From JALZCH01 sp036387315 (lineage in GTDB: Bacteria > Acidobacteriota > Blastocatellia > Pyrinomonadales > Pyrinomonadaceae): 64,000 nt of DNA. The DNA is taken from contig DASVTY010000058.1 of the NCBI GenBank assembly GCA_036387315.1, positions 34,118-98,117 of the forward strand, in the 5' to 3' direction. The notes beneath the pieces were generated by a model that searched no databases, was not told the DNA's origin, and worked only from the letters and a program-made list of their open reading frames with translations. Positions 51,054-60,212 of the stretch are shown here, one piece after another (positions within the stretch are counted from its first letter, which is position 1; each line of letters starts with the position of its first letter). Both the position numbers and the translations under genes were made by a program.

Positions 51054-52496
51054 TTATCTTATTAAGTGATATTGGTTCTGGCGTTTTAGAATCCAGCTTA
51101 TGCGCCCTTGCTCATCTATCACCGCGTTTTCCTCCTGTCCAACCCATAATTCCTGATTGTCCCATTCCGGCACAGGCGTTGTCGTCGCAAGTTCAATCGC
51201 AAACCAAGAGCTTGGAATCAATTTCACATCGCCGCGACCCGGAACACCTTGTTGTCTATCCCATAATCCGACGAGCGGACCTGCACCGTGACCGTGATCG
51301 CCGATTGGATGCGTATAAACGCTGCCGTTAATTCCCGCCGCTTTCATTGCCGCAAGAGAATCTGTCAGCACTTCGTTGCCTGTTCTCCCGACTTTCATCC
51401 GCTCCATTACTATGTCCTGCAAACGGTTGGAGTTTGCCAGAGCGCGTTTAATTCCTGCGGGAACGTCTTTTTCGCCTTCACGTAGAACATAACCCATATG
51501 CTGGGTGTCCGTATTAAGCCGCATCAATGTCATTCCGAAATCAACGTGCAAGACATCTCCGCGCTGAATAACTGTCGGTGCGTTTTCAGCCAGAATGTTA
51601 ACTCCGGCTTTTTCTTTACGCTGTATGCGAACTGAAGGTTGAAACCAAGTGCCGAGCCGATTGTTGCTGAGTTGTTGCCGCAGCCACCACATCACGTCTT
51701 CGTTTGTCGTTGTTCCCGGTTTAATAACTTCATTGGAAAAAGCACAACTTATTAAAGAGTGAACGACTTCCATCATGCTTTTATAAGTCGGCATCATTTC
51801 CTGCAATCTCGTTTCAATGTATTCAAGCGGAAGCTCTTCGGCACGAACGATTCGCCCCGTGTATTCGGCTCCTAGAACTGCTTCCAATTTTTCTCGCTCT
51901 CCTGCTGAAAGCCCATCGGAAAAGGCATGAGTTGAAGAAATATTAACGGCTATATTTTGGGGATTGCGTTCTGTTACAAGTTTTTTCAGCAGCGCCCATT
52001 GTCCTTCACCATAAAGCTCGCGGTTTTCGGTTTCAGGATCGCGATAAACAGTATAAAGACCGCCATTTGAACCGCCGCCCAGAGCCAGACGCTCGATGCC
52101 TTCTTTTTCACCGCGATCATTAAAAACGTAAATTGTGCGTCGCCGCGCGGCAAAAGTAGCAGGCGAGACAAGCGAGAAAAAAACCGGGTCTTCGTTATAT
52201 TCGCGGCAGATAATAAGCCACATTTTGACTTTGTGTTTCCGCATAAGCTGCGGCAAAACACGTTCAAGACGCAGTTTTAGCCATTCCTGTTGAATTTTAG
52301 CTTGCTCACGTAACGGAATTGAGAGTGTTTCCGTTCTCGAATCAACAGTTTTTACCTGTGATTGCCCGGATGAAACGACGCCTAATAAACAAACTATTAA
52401 GAAAGTGAAAAGTATTTGAGCTTGAAAACGGCACAATTTGTGTTTAGTTAATTTAGACAATTTATAGGTGCTCCTGCTTTCAAAAAAATATTTCAA
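51054..52496 (-). CDS. M24-family metallopeptidase (Xaa-Pro aminopeptidase-like), secreted
   Basis: This 480-aa protein has an N-terminal hydrophobic export segment (ILFTFLIVCLLGVVSSG), a creatinase-like N-terminal domain and an M24 'pita-bread' domain. Candidate metal ligands are Asp in VLHVDFGMTL, Asp/Asn in LNTDTQHMGY, His in HPIGDHGHGAG, Glu in WFAIELATTT and Glu in WVGQEENAVI. It would remove N-terminal residues before proline in the periplasm. TTG 52496 has AGGA 7 nt upstream and overlaps the PAP2 stop by 4 bp; TTG 52460 with AGGAG is an alternative. Confidence 0.82.
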   Translation of the reverse strand: MKYFFESRSTYKLSKLTKHKLCRFQAQILFTFLIVCLLGVVSSGQSQVKTVDSRTETLSIPLREQAKIQQEWLKLRLERVLPQLMRKHKVKMWLIICREYNEDPVFFSLVSPATFAARRRTIYVFNDRGEKEGIERLALGGGSNGGLYTVYRDPETENRELYGEGQWALLKKLVTERNPQNIAVNISSTHAFSDGLSAGEREKLEAVLGAEYTGRIVRAEELPLEYIETRLQEMMPTYKSMMEVVHSLISCAFSNEVIKPGTTTNEDVMWWLRQQLSNNRLGTWFQPSVRIQRKEKAGVNILAENAPTVIQRGDVLHVDFGMTLMRLNTDTQHMGYVLREGEKDVPAGIKRALANSNRLQDIVMERMKVGRTGNEVLTDSLAAMKAAGINGSVYTHPIGDHGHGAGPLVGLWDRQQGVPGRGDVKLIPSSWFAIELATTTPVPEWDNQELWVGQEENAVIDEQGRISWILKRQNQYHLIR

Positions 52497-53218
52497 GACA
52501 TTTTCCTGAGAAAGTCATTCTTATTTTTGAGTACGTAATCTGCCGATATAATAGTTATAACCCAAACAATTGAAGCTGCATATCCTGCTATCACATCGCT
52601 TGGATAATGAACGCCTAAATAAATGCGCGACATACCAATCAACAGAACGAGAAAAACAGCAGCAACCCAAATTAAAGATTTCAAAGAGTGTTTGCGTACC
52701 ATTGAGGCAAAAATCCAGGCTAAAACTCCATAAAAACACAGGGCAAAAAGCGCGTGTCCGCTTGGAAAGCTGTAGGAATTAGGCAGCGGCGTATCAAAAA
52801 ACGGGACTGGTCGGGCGCGAGCGAAACTTACCTTTAATACAAAATTAAGAATCACAGCTCCCGCCATTGTCATTGTTATTAAAATGGCTGGGCGCTTGCT
52901 GTTTTTGCGAATGAATATTATAAAAACACAAACAAAAACAGTGCTTAGGAACAAAGTTGAACCAAGCACTGTCATAAAATTCATTAGAAGCGTAAGCGGT
53001 TGGCTGGCAAATCCGTGAACGAAAATACGCACCGTTTCGTCCATCGCTTGAGTTCCGCCCTCAAGAACCTCATCCGCCAGCCACGCAAAGAAGAATAGCG
53101 CTCCAACAGCAATCATCAAACCGAAAAACAAAATTGAGCCGACTAAAGTTTGAAGCCAAATAAAAAGGTTTTTAAGGCGGGCTTCTGTACGTGCTCTCTT
53201 TGATAGATTCGATGACAT
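52493..53218 (-). CDS. PAP2-family membrane phosphatase
   Basis: The 241-aa protein has about six membrane helices and the three-part PAP2 signature: KVSFARARP, SYSFPSGHALF and SRIYLGVHYPSDVIAGY, containing the catalytic histidines. Such enzymes remove phosphate from phosphatidic acid, phosphatidylglycerophosphate or undecaprenyl pyrophosphate at the outer face of the inner membrane. It is the first gene of a two-gene unit with the M24 peptidase, whose start overlaps its stop. Confidence 0.9.
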   Translation of the reverse strand: MSSNLSKRARTEARLKNLFIWLQTLVGSILFFGLMIAVGALFFFAWLADEVLEGGTQAMDETVRIFVHGFASQPLTLLMNFMTVLGSTLFLSTVFVCVFIIFIRKNSKRPAILITMTMAGAVILNFVLKVSFARARPVPFFDTPLPNSYSFPSGHALFALCFYGVLAWIFASMVRKHSLKSLIWVAAVFLVLLIGMSRIYLGVHYPSDVIAGYAASIVWVITIISADYVLKNKNDFLRKMS

Positions 53219-53299
53219 CCTTTTTTTAGCCGAAACGAAAGCTACTTAAAAATAAAACGTTATCGTCTTGCCATGATTAAAACAGCTTTGTTTTATCCG

Positions 53300-54154
53300 C
53301 TATAAGATAATGCGCCGATAGCGCGAAAGCACCAGCATATAAAATCCGTAAGCGACTAATCCGAGAGCCACAACGCCAAGTAAAATTTGTCCGTATGTTT
53401 GTTCTCCCAGCGCGCTCAAAGCTCCGCTTAAACCCCGCGCTTCTCCGGCATTTGAATGGAGAGCGGCTTGAATCAAAAATGCTCCGATAATTCCAAACAC
53501 CACGCCTCGCGCGGCAAGACCGAAACGACCGGTGCGAATCGCAAAAGTTTGCACGCCTTGGCTCATTTCAGTCATCTTCAGCTTTTCGCGGAACTTAGCT
53601 GTAAATGCCTTGTAGAAATGTGATAAAGCGGCGGCGATAAACCCTAAACCCGCTAGACCGACCAGCCATTGACCGAACGGCTGGGCGAGCAAAGTTGCCG
53701 TCCATTCTTTCGATGAATCCTCACTGCTGCCGTTTCCGCCGGAGCCGAGAATGATTTGAACGGCTGAAAAAGCTAAACCGAGATAAATAACTCCGATAAC
53801 CGCATACCCGATCCGAATTGCTATTCCCTTTATCCCGGAGCCTTTGTCTTCTGTATCCTTTAAAGCCTGAACAAAACGCCAGAGAGCATAACCGGCTAAT
53901 CCAATCGCTACGGCACCTAACAAATACTTGCCGTAAGGCTGAATCATAATTTCTTCCAGCGCGCCGCGTGAATCAGTTGTTCTTCCACCGCTGTTAAAAG
54001 CTGCATACGCGGCGAGGACACCGATAATAATATAAACAACTCCCTTTGCCGCATACCCGAATCTGGCAAGCAGAGTAATTCCCGGACCGGCAGATTTTTC
54101 AATTCGCTTGCCCTGTTCTTCTATGAGTCCAAGAGATGAATTTTTACTTTTCAT
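53300..54154 (-). CDS. DUF1206 membrane protein
   Basis: This 284-aa protein has six membrane helices arranged as three DUF1206 repeats, each beginning with a RxGYxAxGxVY-like motif (LLARFGYAAKGVVYIIIGVL, IAIRIGYAVIGVIYLGLAFS, FAIRTGRFGLAARGVVFGII) and ending in G.(W/Y)L(L/V)G..(A/G)LG. The function of DUF1206 is unknown; it is a small integral-membrane family. It stands alone in the minus direction, 81 bp upstream of the PAP2 gene. Confidence 0.88.
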   Translation of the reverse strand: MKSKNSSLGLIEEQGKRIEKSAGPGITLLARFGYAAKGVVYIIIGVLAAYAAFNSGGRTTDSRGALEEIMIQPYGKYLLGAVAIGLAGYALWRFVQALKDTEDKGSGIKGIAIRIGYAVIGVIYLGLAFSAVQIILGSGGNGSSEDSSKEWTATLLAQPFGQWLVGLAGLGFIAAALSHFYKAFTAKFREKLKMTEMSQGVQTFAIRTGRFGLAARGVVFGIIGAFLIQAALHSNAGEARGLSGALSALGEQTYGQILLGVVALGLVAYGFYMLVLSRYRRIIL

Positions 54155-54531
54155 GAATTACTTCTTTCGCGAGGAGACTGCGAAAGACCTTTATAAAAAA
54201 CGTTAAGTATCAGGGTAGCACAAGCTCGTTTCAGGAATTGTTGAGAGAAGTCGGATTTCCCAAATAATTTAGTGCCGGTTAATTCGGAAAATGTGTGCGA
54301 AATATGTGCGAACTCAGATAAACTCAAATAATAGGTCGCGTTTCAAATTTGATGATGCTTTGAATTGTATTTATAAACATCCGGTTTTATCACTGCATTT
54401 TGCATTTCTTCGCTCTTTGAAAGCGTCACAATTTCGCGCCCGCCAAATTTTTACTTTAATCGCCGGGCGGAAAAAATGCGGATTTTGCCGCCGCGCCGGG
54501 AAATAAAACAGAAGAGGATTTTCGTTAATTT
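54155..54531. other. Gap of about 377 bp without a supported gene
   Basis: The gap lies between the divergent DUF1206 gene and a small plus-strand gene. A 71-codon frame (54291-54506) is present but has no ribosome site or family-like sequence. A short inverted repeat CTTTCGC/GCGAAAG (about 54169-54191) lies near the DUF1206 start. No RNA gene was seen. Confidence 0.5.
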
Positions 54532-54771
54532 ATGCCCAGAGAAATTCAAGACGGTGAAGGAACAACTTGGTCGTGCATACAGGCTTACGCCGGTTTGTCG
54601 AATAACGCCGAAAAGCGCGAAGCGGCTCGCGTCGAAGGCGAGCCGGATTTGGTTGAAGTCGTTTGCACGCCGAGCGGCGGCGCGCAAACCGTCCGCTTAC
54701 AGCTTGCGGGCGATTGGGAAAACAAGCTGTCGGACGAAGAATTGTTGAGCGAAATCAAAAAGCAAAGCTGA
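54532..54771 (+). CDS. Small conserved-looking hypothetical protein
   Basis: This 79-aa acidic soluble protein (WSCIQAYAGLSNNAEKREAA, VEVVCTPSGGAQTVRLQLAG, NKLSDEELLSEIKKQ) has no recognised family. Codon use matches that of neighbouring real genes, and the next gene follows on the same strand after 91 bp, supporting coding. The purine-rich ribosome site is about 17 nt upstream and not ideal. An antisense frame of 71 codons at 54585-54800 has no support. Confidence 0.55.
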   Translation: MPREIQDGEGTTWSCIQAYAGLSNNAEKREAARVEGEPDLVEVVCTPSGGAQTVRLQLAGDWENKLSDEELLSEIKKQS

Positions 54772-54862
54772 ATCGGCGAGTTAAATTTAACATCTCCCAA
54801 TTCAACTCGTATTTTCGTTTAAAATGCGGTAAATTTTGCTGCAAAAAGGAGAACTCGAAACA

Positions 54863-55159
54863 ATGCTCGGCGGAAAATCTTGGGACGAATGGATTTCGGA
54901 ATATTCAAAAAGTCATCAACATCCGGTTAATCAAATCACGCATAAAATCGGGATTCCGATGATTGCTCTATCATTGCCGCTGTTTTTACCGGCGCTTTTC
55001 ATTCGCGGTTTTTGGATTGTCCCGACCGCGCTTTTCGTAACGGGATGGATTTTCCAATTCATCGGTCACGCCTTTGAAGGCAAACCGCCCGAATTTTTCA
55101 AAGACTGGCGGTTTCTTTTCGTCGGACTGCGCTGGTGGTTCGCTAAAATTAGAGGATAA
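54863..55159 (+). CDS. DUF962/Mpo1-like membrane protein
   Basis: This 98-aa protein matches the DUF962 (YGL010w/Mpo1) family. It begins WDEWISEYSKSHQHPVNQIT, then HKIGIPMIALSL, followed by two hydrophobic stretches and FIGHAFEGKPPEFFKDWRFL. The histidines in HPVNQITH and GHAFEG are the iron-binding positions of yeast Mpo1, a dioxygenase acting on 2-hydroxy fatty acids. Whether bacterial members do this is not established. ATG 54863 with AAGGAG upstream is preferred over TTG 54836. Confidence 0.85.
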   Translation: MLGGKSWDEWISEYSKSHQHPVNQITHKIGIPMIALSLPLFLPALFIRGFWIVPTALFVTGWIFQFIGHAFEGKPPEFFKDWRFLFVGLRWWFAKIRG

Positions 55160-55276
55160 AAAATAAATAAGTGAATTGGCTTAAGATTTAAATTCGTTAA
55201 CAATTTTCTTTCTATAACGTCTATAGCAGCAGTTGCCACCAAAACTCTGCATAGAAAATGAAAAGGAAATTAAGTT

Positions 55277-56770
55277 ATGAGCCGATTTAAGTTATTCGTA
55301 GTTTGCTTATTGTGCGTTGCCGCCAGCGCAGCTATCCACGGACAACAGGAAGAAGAGCGCGCCGGTAAGCTCATTATCGAACCTTACGCCTTTAAAACTT
55401 ACGCCGGAAAAGAGATTTCAGCAGAGCTTGGCAAGCTGTGGGTACGCGAAAATCGCAATAATCAATCAAAGCGTTTAATTCAGCTCGCATTTGTGCGACT
55501 TAAAAGCACTGTGGCAAAACCCGGCTCGCCGATTGTTTTTCTGGCAGGCGGTCCGGGCGCTCCCGGCATCGGAATGGGACGAGTTCCCGTTTATTTCAGC
55601 TTGTTTGATAAATTGCGCGAAGTCGCGGACGTGATTCTTCTCGACCAGCGCGGCTTGGGAATGTCGTCACCGAGTTTGGATTGTCCGGCGACGCCCATCG
55701 CGCAGGATGTTTTTGAGACTGCGGAGAAATGGCAGCGAACTTTCACCGACAATTCTCGCGTTTGCGCGGAACACTGGCGCAAACAGGGAGTTGAAATATC
55801 AGCTTATACTAACGACGCCAGCGCTGATGATCTGGACGATTTGCGGCAGGCGCTCGGCGCTGAGCGCATCAGTCTCATCGGGCATTCTTATGGAACCGTG
55901 CTGGCTCAAGCGGCGGTCAGGCGACACGGCAAAAATCTCGACCGCGTTGTTTTCGCCGCGACAGACGCCGCTGATAATCTAATCGCACTGCCAGGCGTTT
56001 GGGATTTAATCATAAAAAAACTTTCATATTTTGCCGCAGAGGATTCTGCCGTGAGTAAACTGGTGCCGGATATGGAAGCTCTTTACCGGCGCTTGTTGGA
56101 TAAGCTGGAACGAAATCCCGTAACACTAACCGTCAACGGCGCGCAAACCAGGAGTCCGGCGCAAATTCGTGTCGGTAAAATCGGACTGCAATGGCTGGTG
56201 CGTAACAGTATGACCGATGCGAGAAACTACGCTTGGCTTCCGGCGTTGTTTCACACCATAGACCAGGGCGATTATTCTCTCTTTACGCGCCGGATAGAAG
56301 CGTTATATAACGGCTTTCAAGGAAGGTCGCCGATGGCGAACGCCGTGGATTGCTCAATCGGCTGGTCGGCTGAACGACTCGCACAAGCACAGAAAGAAAC
56401 GCGGCAGGCGTTATTCAGCAACGTAAATCTGCAATGGACGGCGGAAAATTGTAAGGCGATTGGCGTATCGGAAAGCGGTTCTGCATCGCAATCCCGTCTT
56501 TGGAGTACGCTTCCGACTCTGTTTATAAGCGGCACGCTCGATACCAACACGCCGCCTTTTCAGGCTGAAGAAGTGCGCTGGGGATTTCCGAACAGCACAC
56601 ATTTAATCGTTGAAAACGGCGGACACGAGACATTGCCCGGTTTGGAAGTGCAAACAGTCGTCGTAGATTTTTTCAAAGGGCAGGATGTCAAAGGGCGTAT
56701 AGTTTCTTTCGAGCGTCCACGTTTCCTTACCGTTGAAGAAGCGAAGTCGCCGCCTCCGAATCGTCGTTAA
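55277..56770 (+). CDS. Secreted alpha/beta-hydrolase (TAP-like / proline-iminopeptidase type)
   Basis: The 497-aa protein has a signal peptide ending AAIHGQQ and an alpha/beta-hydrolase fold. Oxyanion motif FLAGGPGAPG is followed by LLDQRGLGMSS, nucleophile elbow LIGHSYGTVLA, catalytic Asp in FISGTLDTNTPP and His in VENGGHETLPG. The C-terminal part resembles the TAP-like domain of tripeptidyl aminopeptidases. It probably hydrolyses peptides or esters in the periplasm. It is convergent with the cystathionine beta-synthase gene. Confidence 0.88.
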   Translation: MSRFKLFVVCLLCVAASAAIHGQQEEERAGKLIIEPYAFKTYAGKEISAELGKLWVRENRNNQSKRLIQLAFVRLKSTVAKPGSPIVFLAGGPGAPGIGMGRVPVYFSLFDKLREVADVILLDQRGLGMSSPSLDCPATPIAQDVFETAEKWQRTFTDNSRVCAEHWRKQGVEISAYTNDASADDLDDLRQALGAERISLIGHSYGTVLAQAAVRRHGKNLDRVVFAATDAADNLIALPGVWDLIIKKLSYFAAEDSAVSKLVPDMEALYRRLLDKLERNPVTLTVNGAQTRSPAQIRVGKIGLQWLVRNSMTDARNYAWLPALFHTIDQGDYSLFTRRIEALYNGFQGRSPMANAVDCSIGWSAERLAQAQKETRQALFSNVNLQWTAENCKAIGVSESGSASQSRLWSTLPTLFISGTLDTNTPPFQAEEVRWGFPNSTHLIVENGGHETLPGLEVQTVVVDFFKGQDVKGRIVSFERPRFLTVEEAKSPPPNRR

Positions 56771-56857
56771 ATCAATATCGGGATTCGATCAGTGGTTCGC
56801 CTTTTCCTGTATAACCGGAGTCCACGCTGAAAGTTTTATACAGTTCGCTGCAAAACT

Positions 56858-58228
56858 TTAGCGCGGCACATCCAAAACATCCGTTCGCGTGATAATTCCG
56901 ATAATTCGTTTATATTCCTCGACCAGAACGGCTGGCGATTTCATCAGTTTTTGCGAGACTTCGTTTAGGCTGATTGATTCGTCAACGACCGGAAAGCCTT
57001 TTTCCATCACTTCGCCGACGTTTGAATTCATTAGATCGCGGTTTTCTAGCAGCTTCGCCAAAACTCTCGATTCGCGAATTGAGCCGACCGATTTTCCTTC
57101 ATCTAAAACCGGAAGCTGCGTAATGCCGTTTTCGTCCATCACTTTGAGAGCTTCGGCGATTGTTTGACTGGGAGCCATGAAAATCAGTTTACGCGGTCTG
57201 CTCCCGTTTTTCGTTTCGGTCAAAAGCCCGGCGGTCAAACGCTGCGGTTCGAGAAGCTGTTTTTCTTTGAGCCATTCGTCCGAATGATGTTTCGTCAAAT
57301 AATGTTCGCCCGTGTCGCAGACGATAAAAACGATCAAACTGTTTTCGTCCAAATCTTTGGCGATGCGCAGCGCAGCGGCAAAATTCGTCCCGGTCGAGCC
57401 GCCGCAGAAAATGCCTTCAATTCTGGTTAATTGCCGCGCCATCTCGAACGAATCGCGGTCTGTGATGCTGTGAACTTCGTCAACTACGCGCGGTTCGTAA
57501 GTTGTCGGGAGCATATCCGATTGCCCGATGCCTTCGACCAGAAACGGCGAGCCTTCGGGCATATTGCCGGTTTCTTTGACCGCTTTTAAAATCGAGCCGA
57601 CCGGATCGGCTTGGACAATGCGGATTTTCGGATTTTGTTCTTTTAAAAAACGCCCCGCGCCCGAAATCGTTCCGCCCGTACCGACCGAAGCGACGAAATG
57701 CGTGATTTTTCCGTCCGTGTCGCGCCAGATTTCCGGTCCCGTTGATTTGTAATGCGCTTCGCGGTTCGGAATGTTGTTGAATTGATCCGGGTAAAACGAG
57801 TTCGGCGTTTCATCGGCGATGCGGCGGGCGACGGTCAGATAATGATCCGGCGAGCCTTTTTTCGCCGTCACGGGACAAATTACGACATCAGCGCCGAGAG
57901 CCTTGAGATATTTTACTTTTTCGGTCGAAACCTTTTCGGTCATAATAAAAATACATTTATAGCCTTTGACCGCCGCCGCGACAGCCAGACCGATTCCCGT
58001 ATTGCCTGACGTGGCTTCAATCACAGTCCCGCGAGATTTGAGCGAACCGTCTTTTTCCGCCGCCTCGATCATCGCCACGCCGATTCGGTCTTTCACCGAA
58101 TAGCCGGGATTGAGCGATTCCATTTTGGCGAAAATCTGCGCTTTGATTCCGTATTGTTCGGTGAGCTTTGTGATTTTGACGAGCGGCGTGTTGCCGATAA
58201 TACCCAAAACATTTTCGTAATACTTCAT
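56858..58228 (-). CDS. Cystathionine beta-synthase with C-terminal CBS pair
   Basis: The 456-aa protein has a fold-type II PLP domain (1-325): NTPLVKI, NPGYSVKDRIG with Schiff-base Lys46, EATSGNTGIG, VGTGGTISGAGRFL and GIFCGGSTGTN. A CBS-domain pair follows (about 335-456: FMAPSQTIAEALKVMDENGI and KGFPVVDESISLNEVSQKLM). The CBS pair and length match eukaryote-like CBS rather than cysteine synthase. It condenses serine and homocysteine to cystathionine, the first step of transsulfuration. AAAGG lies 8 nt before the ATG. No SAM-riboswitch-like structure was seen in the upstream gap. Confidence 0.88.
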   Translation of the reverse strand: MKYYENVLGIIGNTPLVKITKLTEQYGIKAQIFAKMESLNPGYSVKDRIGVAMIEAAEKDGSLKSRGTVIEATSGNTGIGLAVAAAVKGYKCIFIMTEKVSTEKVKYLKALGADVVICPVTAKKGSPDHYLTVARRIADETPNSFYPDQFNNIPNREAHYKSTGPEIWRDTDGKITHFVASVGTGGTISGAGRFLKEQNPKIRIVQADPVGSILKAVKETGNMPEGSPFLVEGIGQSDMLPTTYEPRVVDEVHSITDRDSFEMARQLTRIEGIFCGGSTGTNFAAALRIAKDLDENSLIVFIVCDTGEHYLTKHHSDEWLKEKQLLEPQRLTAGLLTETKNGSRPRKLIFMAPSQTIAEALKVMDENGITQLPVLDEGKSVGSIRESRVLAKLLENRDLMNSNVGEVMEKGFPVVDESISLNEVSQKLMKSPAVLVEEYKRIIGIITRTDVLDVPR

Positions 58229-58369
58229 TTTTGAAACCTTTAAATCGTTTTTTGTGTAAAATTCTTGCCGTGCCTGATTTTAACTTTTGTGGCTCGAAAG
58301 CGGCAACGCACCCAAAATCATTTTATCGCCTCTAATCTATCTTTCATAATAGGCATCAAAACAATTGTG

Positions 58370-59677
58370 ATGCTCAAAAAATTGTTTCTACTGATTTTGC
58401 TTTTAAATTTCAGCGGCGCGCTTGCCGTTGCGCAAACCGTTTCGCAAGCAACGCCGTTAGTCGCGGACAAAAATGCTCTGCTGCGGCGTGAATCGTTTGA
58501 AAAAGTTTGGACTACCGTCAACGAAAAACATTTCGATCCGACTTTCGGCGGCGTTGATTGGAAAAAAATGCGCGAAATTTACGAGCCGAAAGCGCTCGCC
58601 GCCAAATCGGATGCCGAGTTTTACCGCGTTTTGCAAATGATGCTCGGCGAGCTTGGTCAATCGCATTTCAATGTCGTCCCGCCCGAAGCGCAAATTGAAA
58701 CCGAAAATAAAGAAAACGGCGGAAAGGGAAGCGTCGGTATTGAGTTGAAGAGAATTGACGGCAAAGCCGTTGTATTTCGTGTCCGCGCGGATTTGCCCGC
58801 CGCCAAAAACGGCGTCAAACCGGGATTTGAGATTCTCAACATCGGCGATAAAACTGTCGAAGAAATCCTCACGCCAATTAACGCCGCTCTCGAAAAACGA
58901 CATGGAACGGAAGGTCAAAAACAGTTTACGCGCGAGCGAGTTTTGGAACGTTTTCTTGATGGCGCGCCCGGTTCAACAGTAAAAATCGAGGTTTTAAACG
59001 AAAAAGACGGACGCCAAACGTTAACGCTTCAGCGCGCGGCGGAAAAGGTTGAATATTCGCTGCCGCTCGGAAACTTTCCGCCGCAGCCTGTCGAATTTGA
59101 AACGCGCCGACTGGAAAACGGCGTCGGCTACATTCGTTTTAACATTTGGGTGATGCCGCAGCTTGCGAAAATCAGAGCTGCAATTAACGAAATGAAAGAC
59201 GCGCCCGGAATCGTTTTCGACGTGCGCGGAAACGTTGGCGGACTCGGAGCTTTAGCCGCCGGAATCACCGGAAATCTGGTCACCGAACAAACCTCGCTCG
59301 GCTCGCTCAAATTTCGCGCAGCGGAACAAAAATTTATCGCCTATCCGCAAGCCGATTCGTATAAAGGCAAAGTCGTCGTTTTAACCGACGGCGGGAGTGC
59401 TTCGACGAGCGAGATTTTCGCCGCCGGTTTGCAGGCGACAAAGCGCGCTAAAACTGTCGGCGAAACCACGATGGGCGCGGTTCTGGCTTCGCTTTTTGAC
59501 CGTCTACTTACCGGCGCGATTTTTCAATACGCGATTTCCGATTACAAATCGCCCGGCGATGTTCTGATCGAAGGTCGCGGAGTCAAACCGGACGTTGAAG
59601 CGCGTTTGAAGCGCGAAAGTTTGCTAACAGGTCGCCATTTGCATCACGAAGCGGCAGTTGCCGAAATTTTGAAATAA
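58370..59677 (+). CDS. S41-family (C-terminal processing) peptidase with PDZ
   Basis: The 435-aa protein has a signal peptide (KKLFLLILLLNFSGALAVAQ) and an N-terminal tricorn/CTPA-type helical region (WTTVNEKHFDPTFGGVDWKK). A PDZ-like domain (about 125-215) precedes the S41 core with GIVFDVRGNVGGLG, VVVLTDGGSASTSEIFAAGL carrying the catalytic serine, and VGETTMGAV. It cleaves proteins in the periplasm. ATG 58370 is chosen because it begins the signal peptide; the frame upstream is open for 35 codons without signal character. It is followed by the decayed gene region at 59690-60440. Confidence 0.87.
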   Translation: MLKKLFLLILLLNFSGALAVAQTVSQATPLVADKNALLRRESFEKVWTTVNEKHFDPTFGGVDWKKMREIYEPKALAAKSDAEFYRVLQMMLGELGQSHFNVVPPEAQIETENKENGGKGSVGIELKRIDGKAVVFRVRADLPAAKNGVKPGFEILNIGDKTVEEILTPINAALEKRHGTEGQKQFTRERVLERFLDGAPGSTVKIEVLNEKDGRQTLTLQRAAEKVEYSLPLGNFPPQPVEFETRRLENGVGYIRFNIWVMPQLAKIRAAINEMKDAPGIVFDVRGNVGGLGALAAGITGNLVTEQTSLGSLKFRAAEQKFIAYPQADSYKGKVVVLTDGGSASTSEIFAAGLQATKRAKTVGETTMGAVLASLFDRLLTGAIFQYAISDYKSPGDVLIEGRGVKPDVEARLKRESLLTGRHLHHEAAVAEILK

Positions 59678-59689
59678 AGAAAAACAAAA

Positions 59690-59836
59690 ATGAAAATTCT
59701 GAAAAATTCAATCCTGAATTTTTCTTAACCTTATCAGTTGCCACAAAAGTTTCAGCGCAAACCACGCCACTCCTAACCATTTCCGCCACCCACAAAACCG
59801 GAAACAAAACTCGCCGCTCATTTGTAAGCTGATGCT
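59690..59836 (+). pseudogene. Possible 5' remnant of a secreted-protein gene
   Basis: ATG 59690 opens a frame that stops after 12 codons. One base of shift in a run of five T restores a signal-like continuation (LTLSVATKVSAQTTP) running to a stop near 59836. This looks like the start of an exported protein broken by a slip in the T-run. The downstream 3' remnant at 60213-60440 may be the other end of the same gene. Evidence is short and the link is uncertain. Confidence 0.3.
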
Positions 59837-59963
59837 CATAGAGGAAAGTTTGGTTCTAAAAAGTTTTTGACATCCTTATATAATAATGTTACATTCGCCC
59901 CGCAAGTCGGCAAACTTCAGGTCAATTTGAGTTTAAAAACGTATTAAATTAGAAGGAGGCAAA

Positions 59964-60212
59964 ATGAAAATCTTTCAGAAGAGACTGCGAATATTTTGCA
60001 TGATGATTGTATTAACAATTTGCAGTACGTCTAAAGTAGAAGCCATGTTTCCAGTACCGATTTACTTACTCATACAAATGGGGTGTTTAGTACAGGCACA
60101 GGCGGAGTTTGATCAGTGCACAGCAAATGGAGGAGGGGATTTTTGTCCCGGCTGGGCAGAATCAGAATATAGATTTTGTATTATGTCTAATCTAGCCGGT
60201 GAATATTATTAA
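59964..60212 (+). CDS. Small secreted Cys-containing hypothetical protein
   Basis: This 82-aa frame has a strong ribosome site (AGAAGGAGG, 4 nt before the ATG) and a signal peptide (RIFCMMIVLTICSTSKVEA). A short mature part has four cysteines (MGCLV, DQCTA, DFCPG, RFCIM). No family is recognised. TTGACA at 59867-59872 may be its -35 box. Its stop codon is followed in the same frame by a coherent 3' remnant of another gene, so the DNA upstream of the stop may be an insertion or rearrangement boundary. It is more AT-rich than its surroundings. Confidence 0.5.
   Translation: MKIFQKRLRIFCMMIVLTICSTSKVEAMFPVPIYLLIQMGCLVQAQAEFDQCTANGGGDFCPGWAESEYRFCIMSNLAGEYY

Noticed and set aside
54291..54506. 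71-codon frame in the gap before the small gene at 54532
   Set aside because: No ribosome site, no family resemblance and unusual amino-acid content; most likely a chance frame.
58229..58369. Gap before cystathionine beta-synthase considered for a SAM riboswitch
   Set aside because: Only AT-rich sequence with a short ribosome site; no multi-stem pattern.
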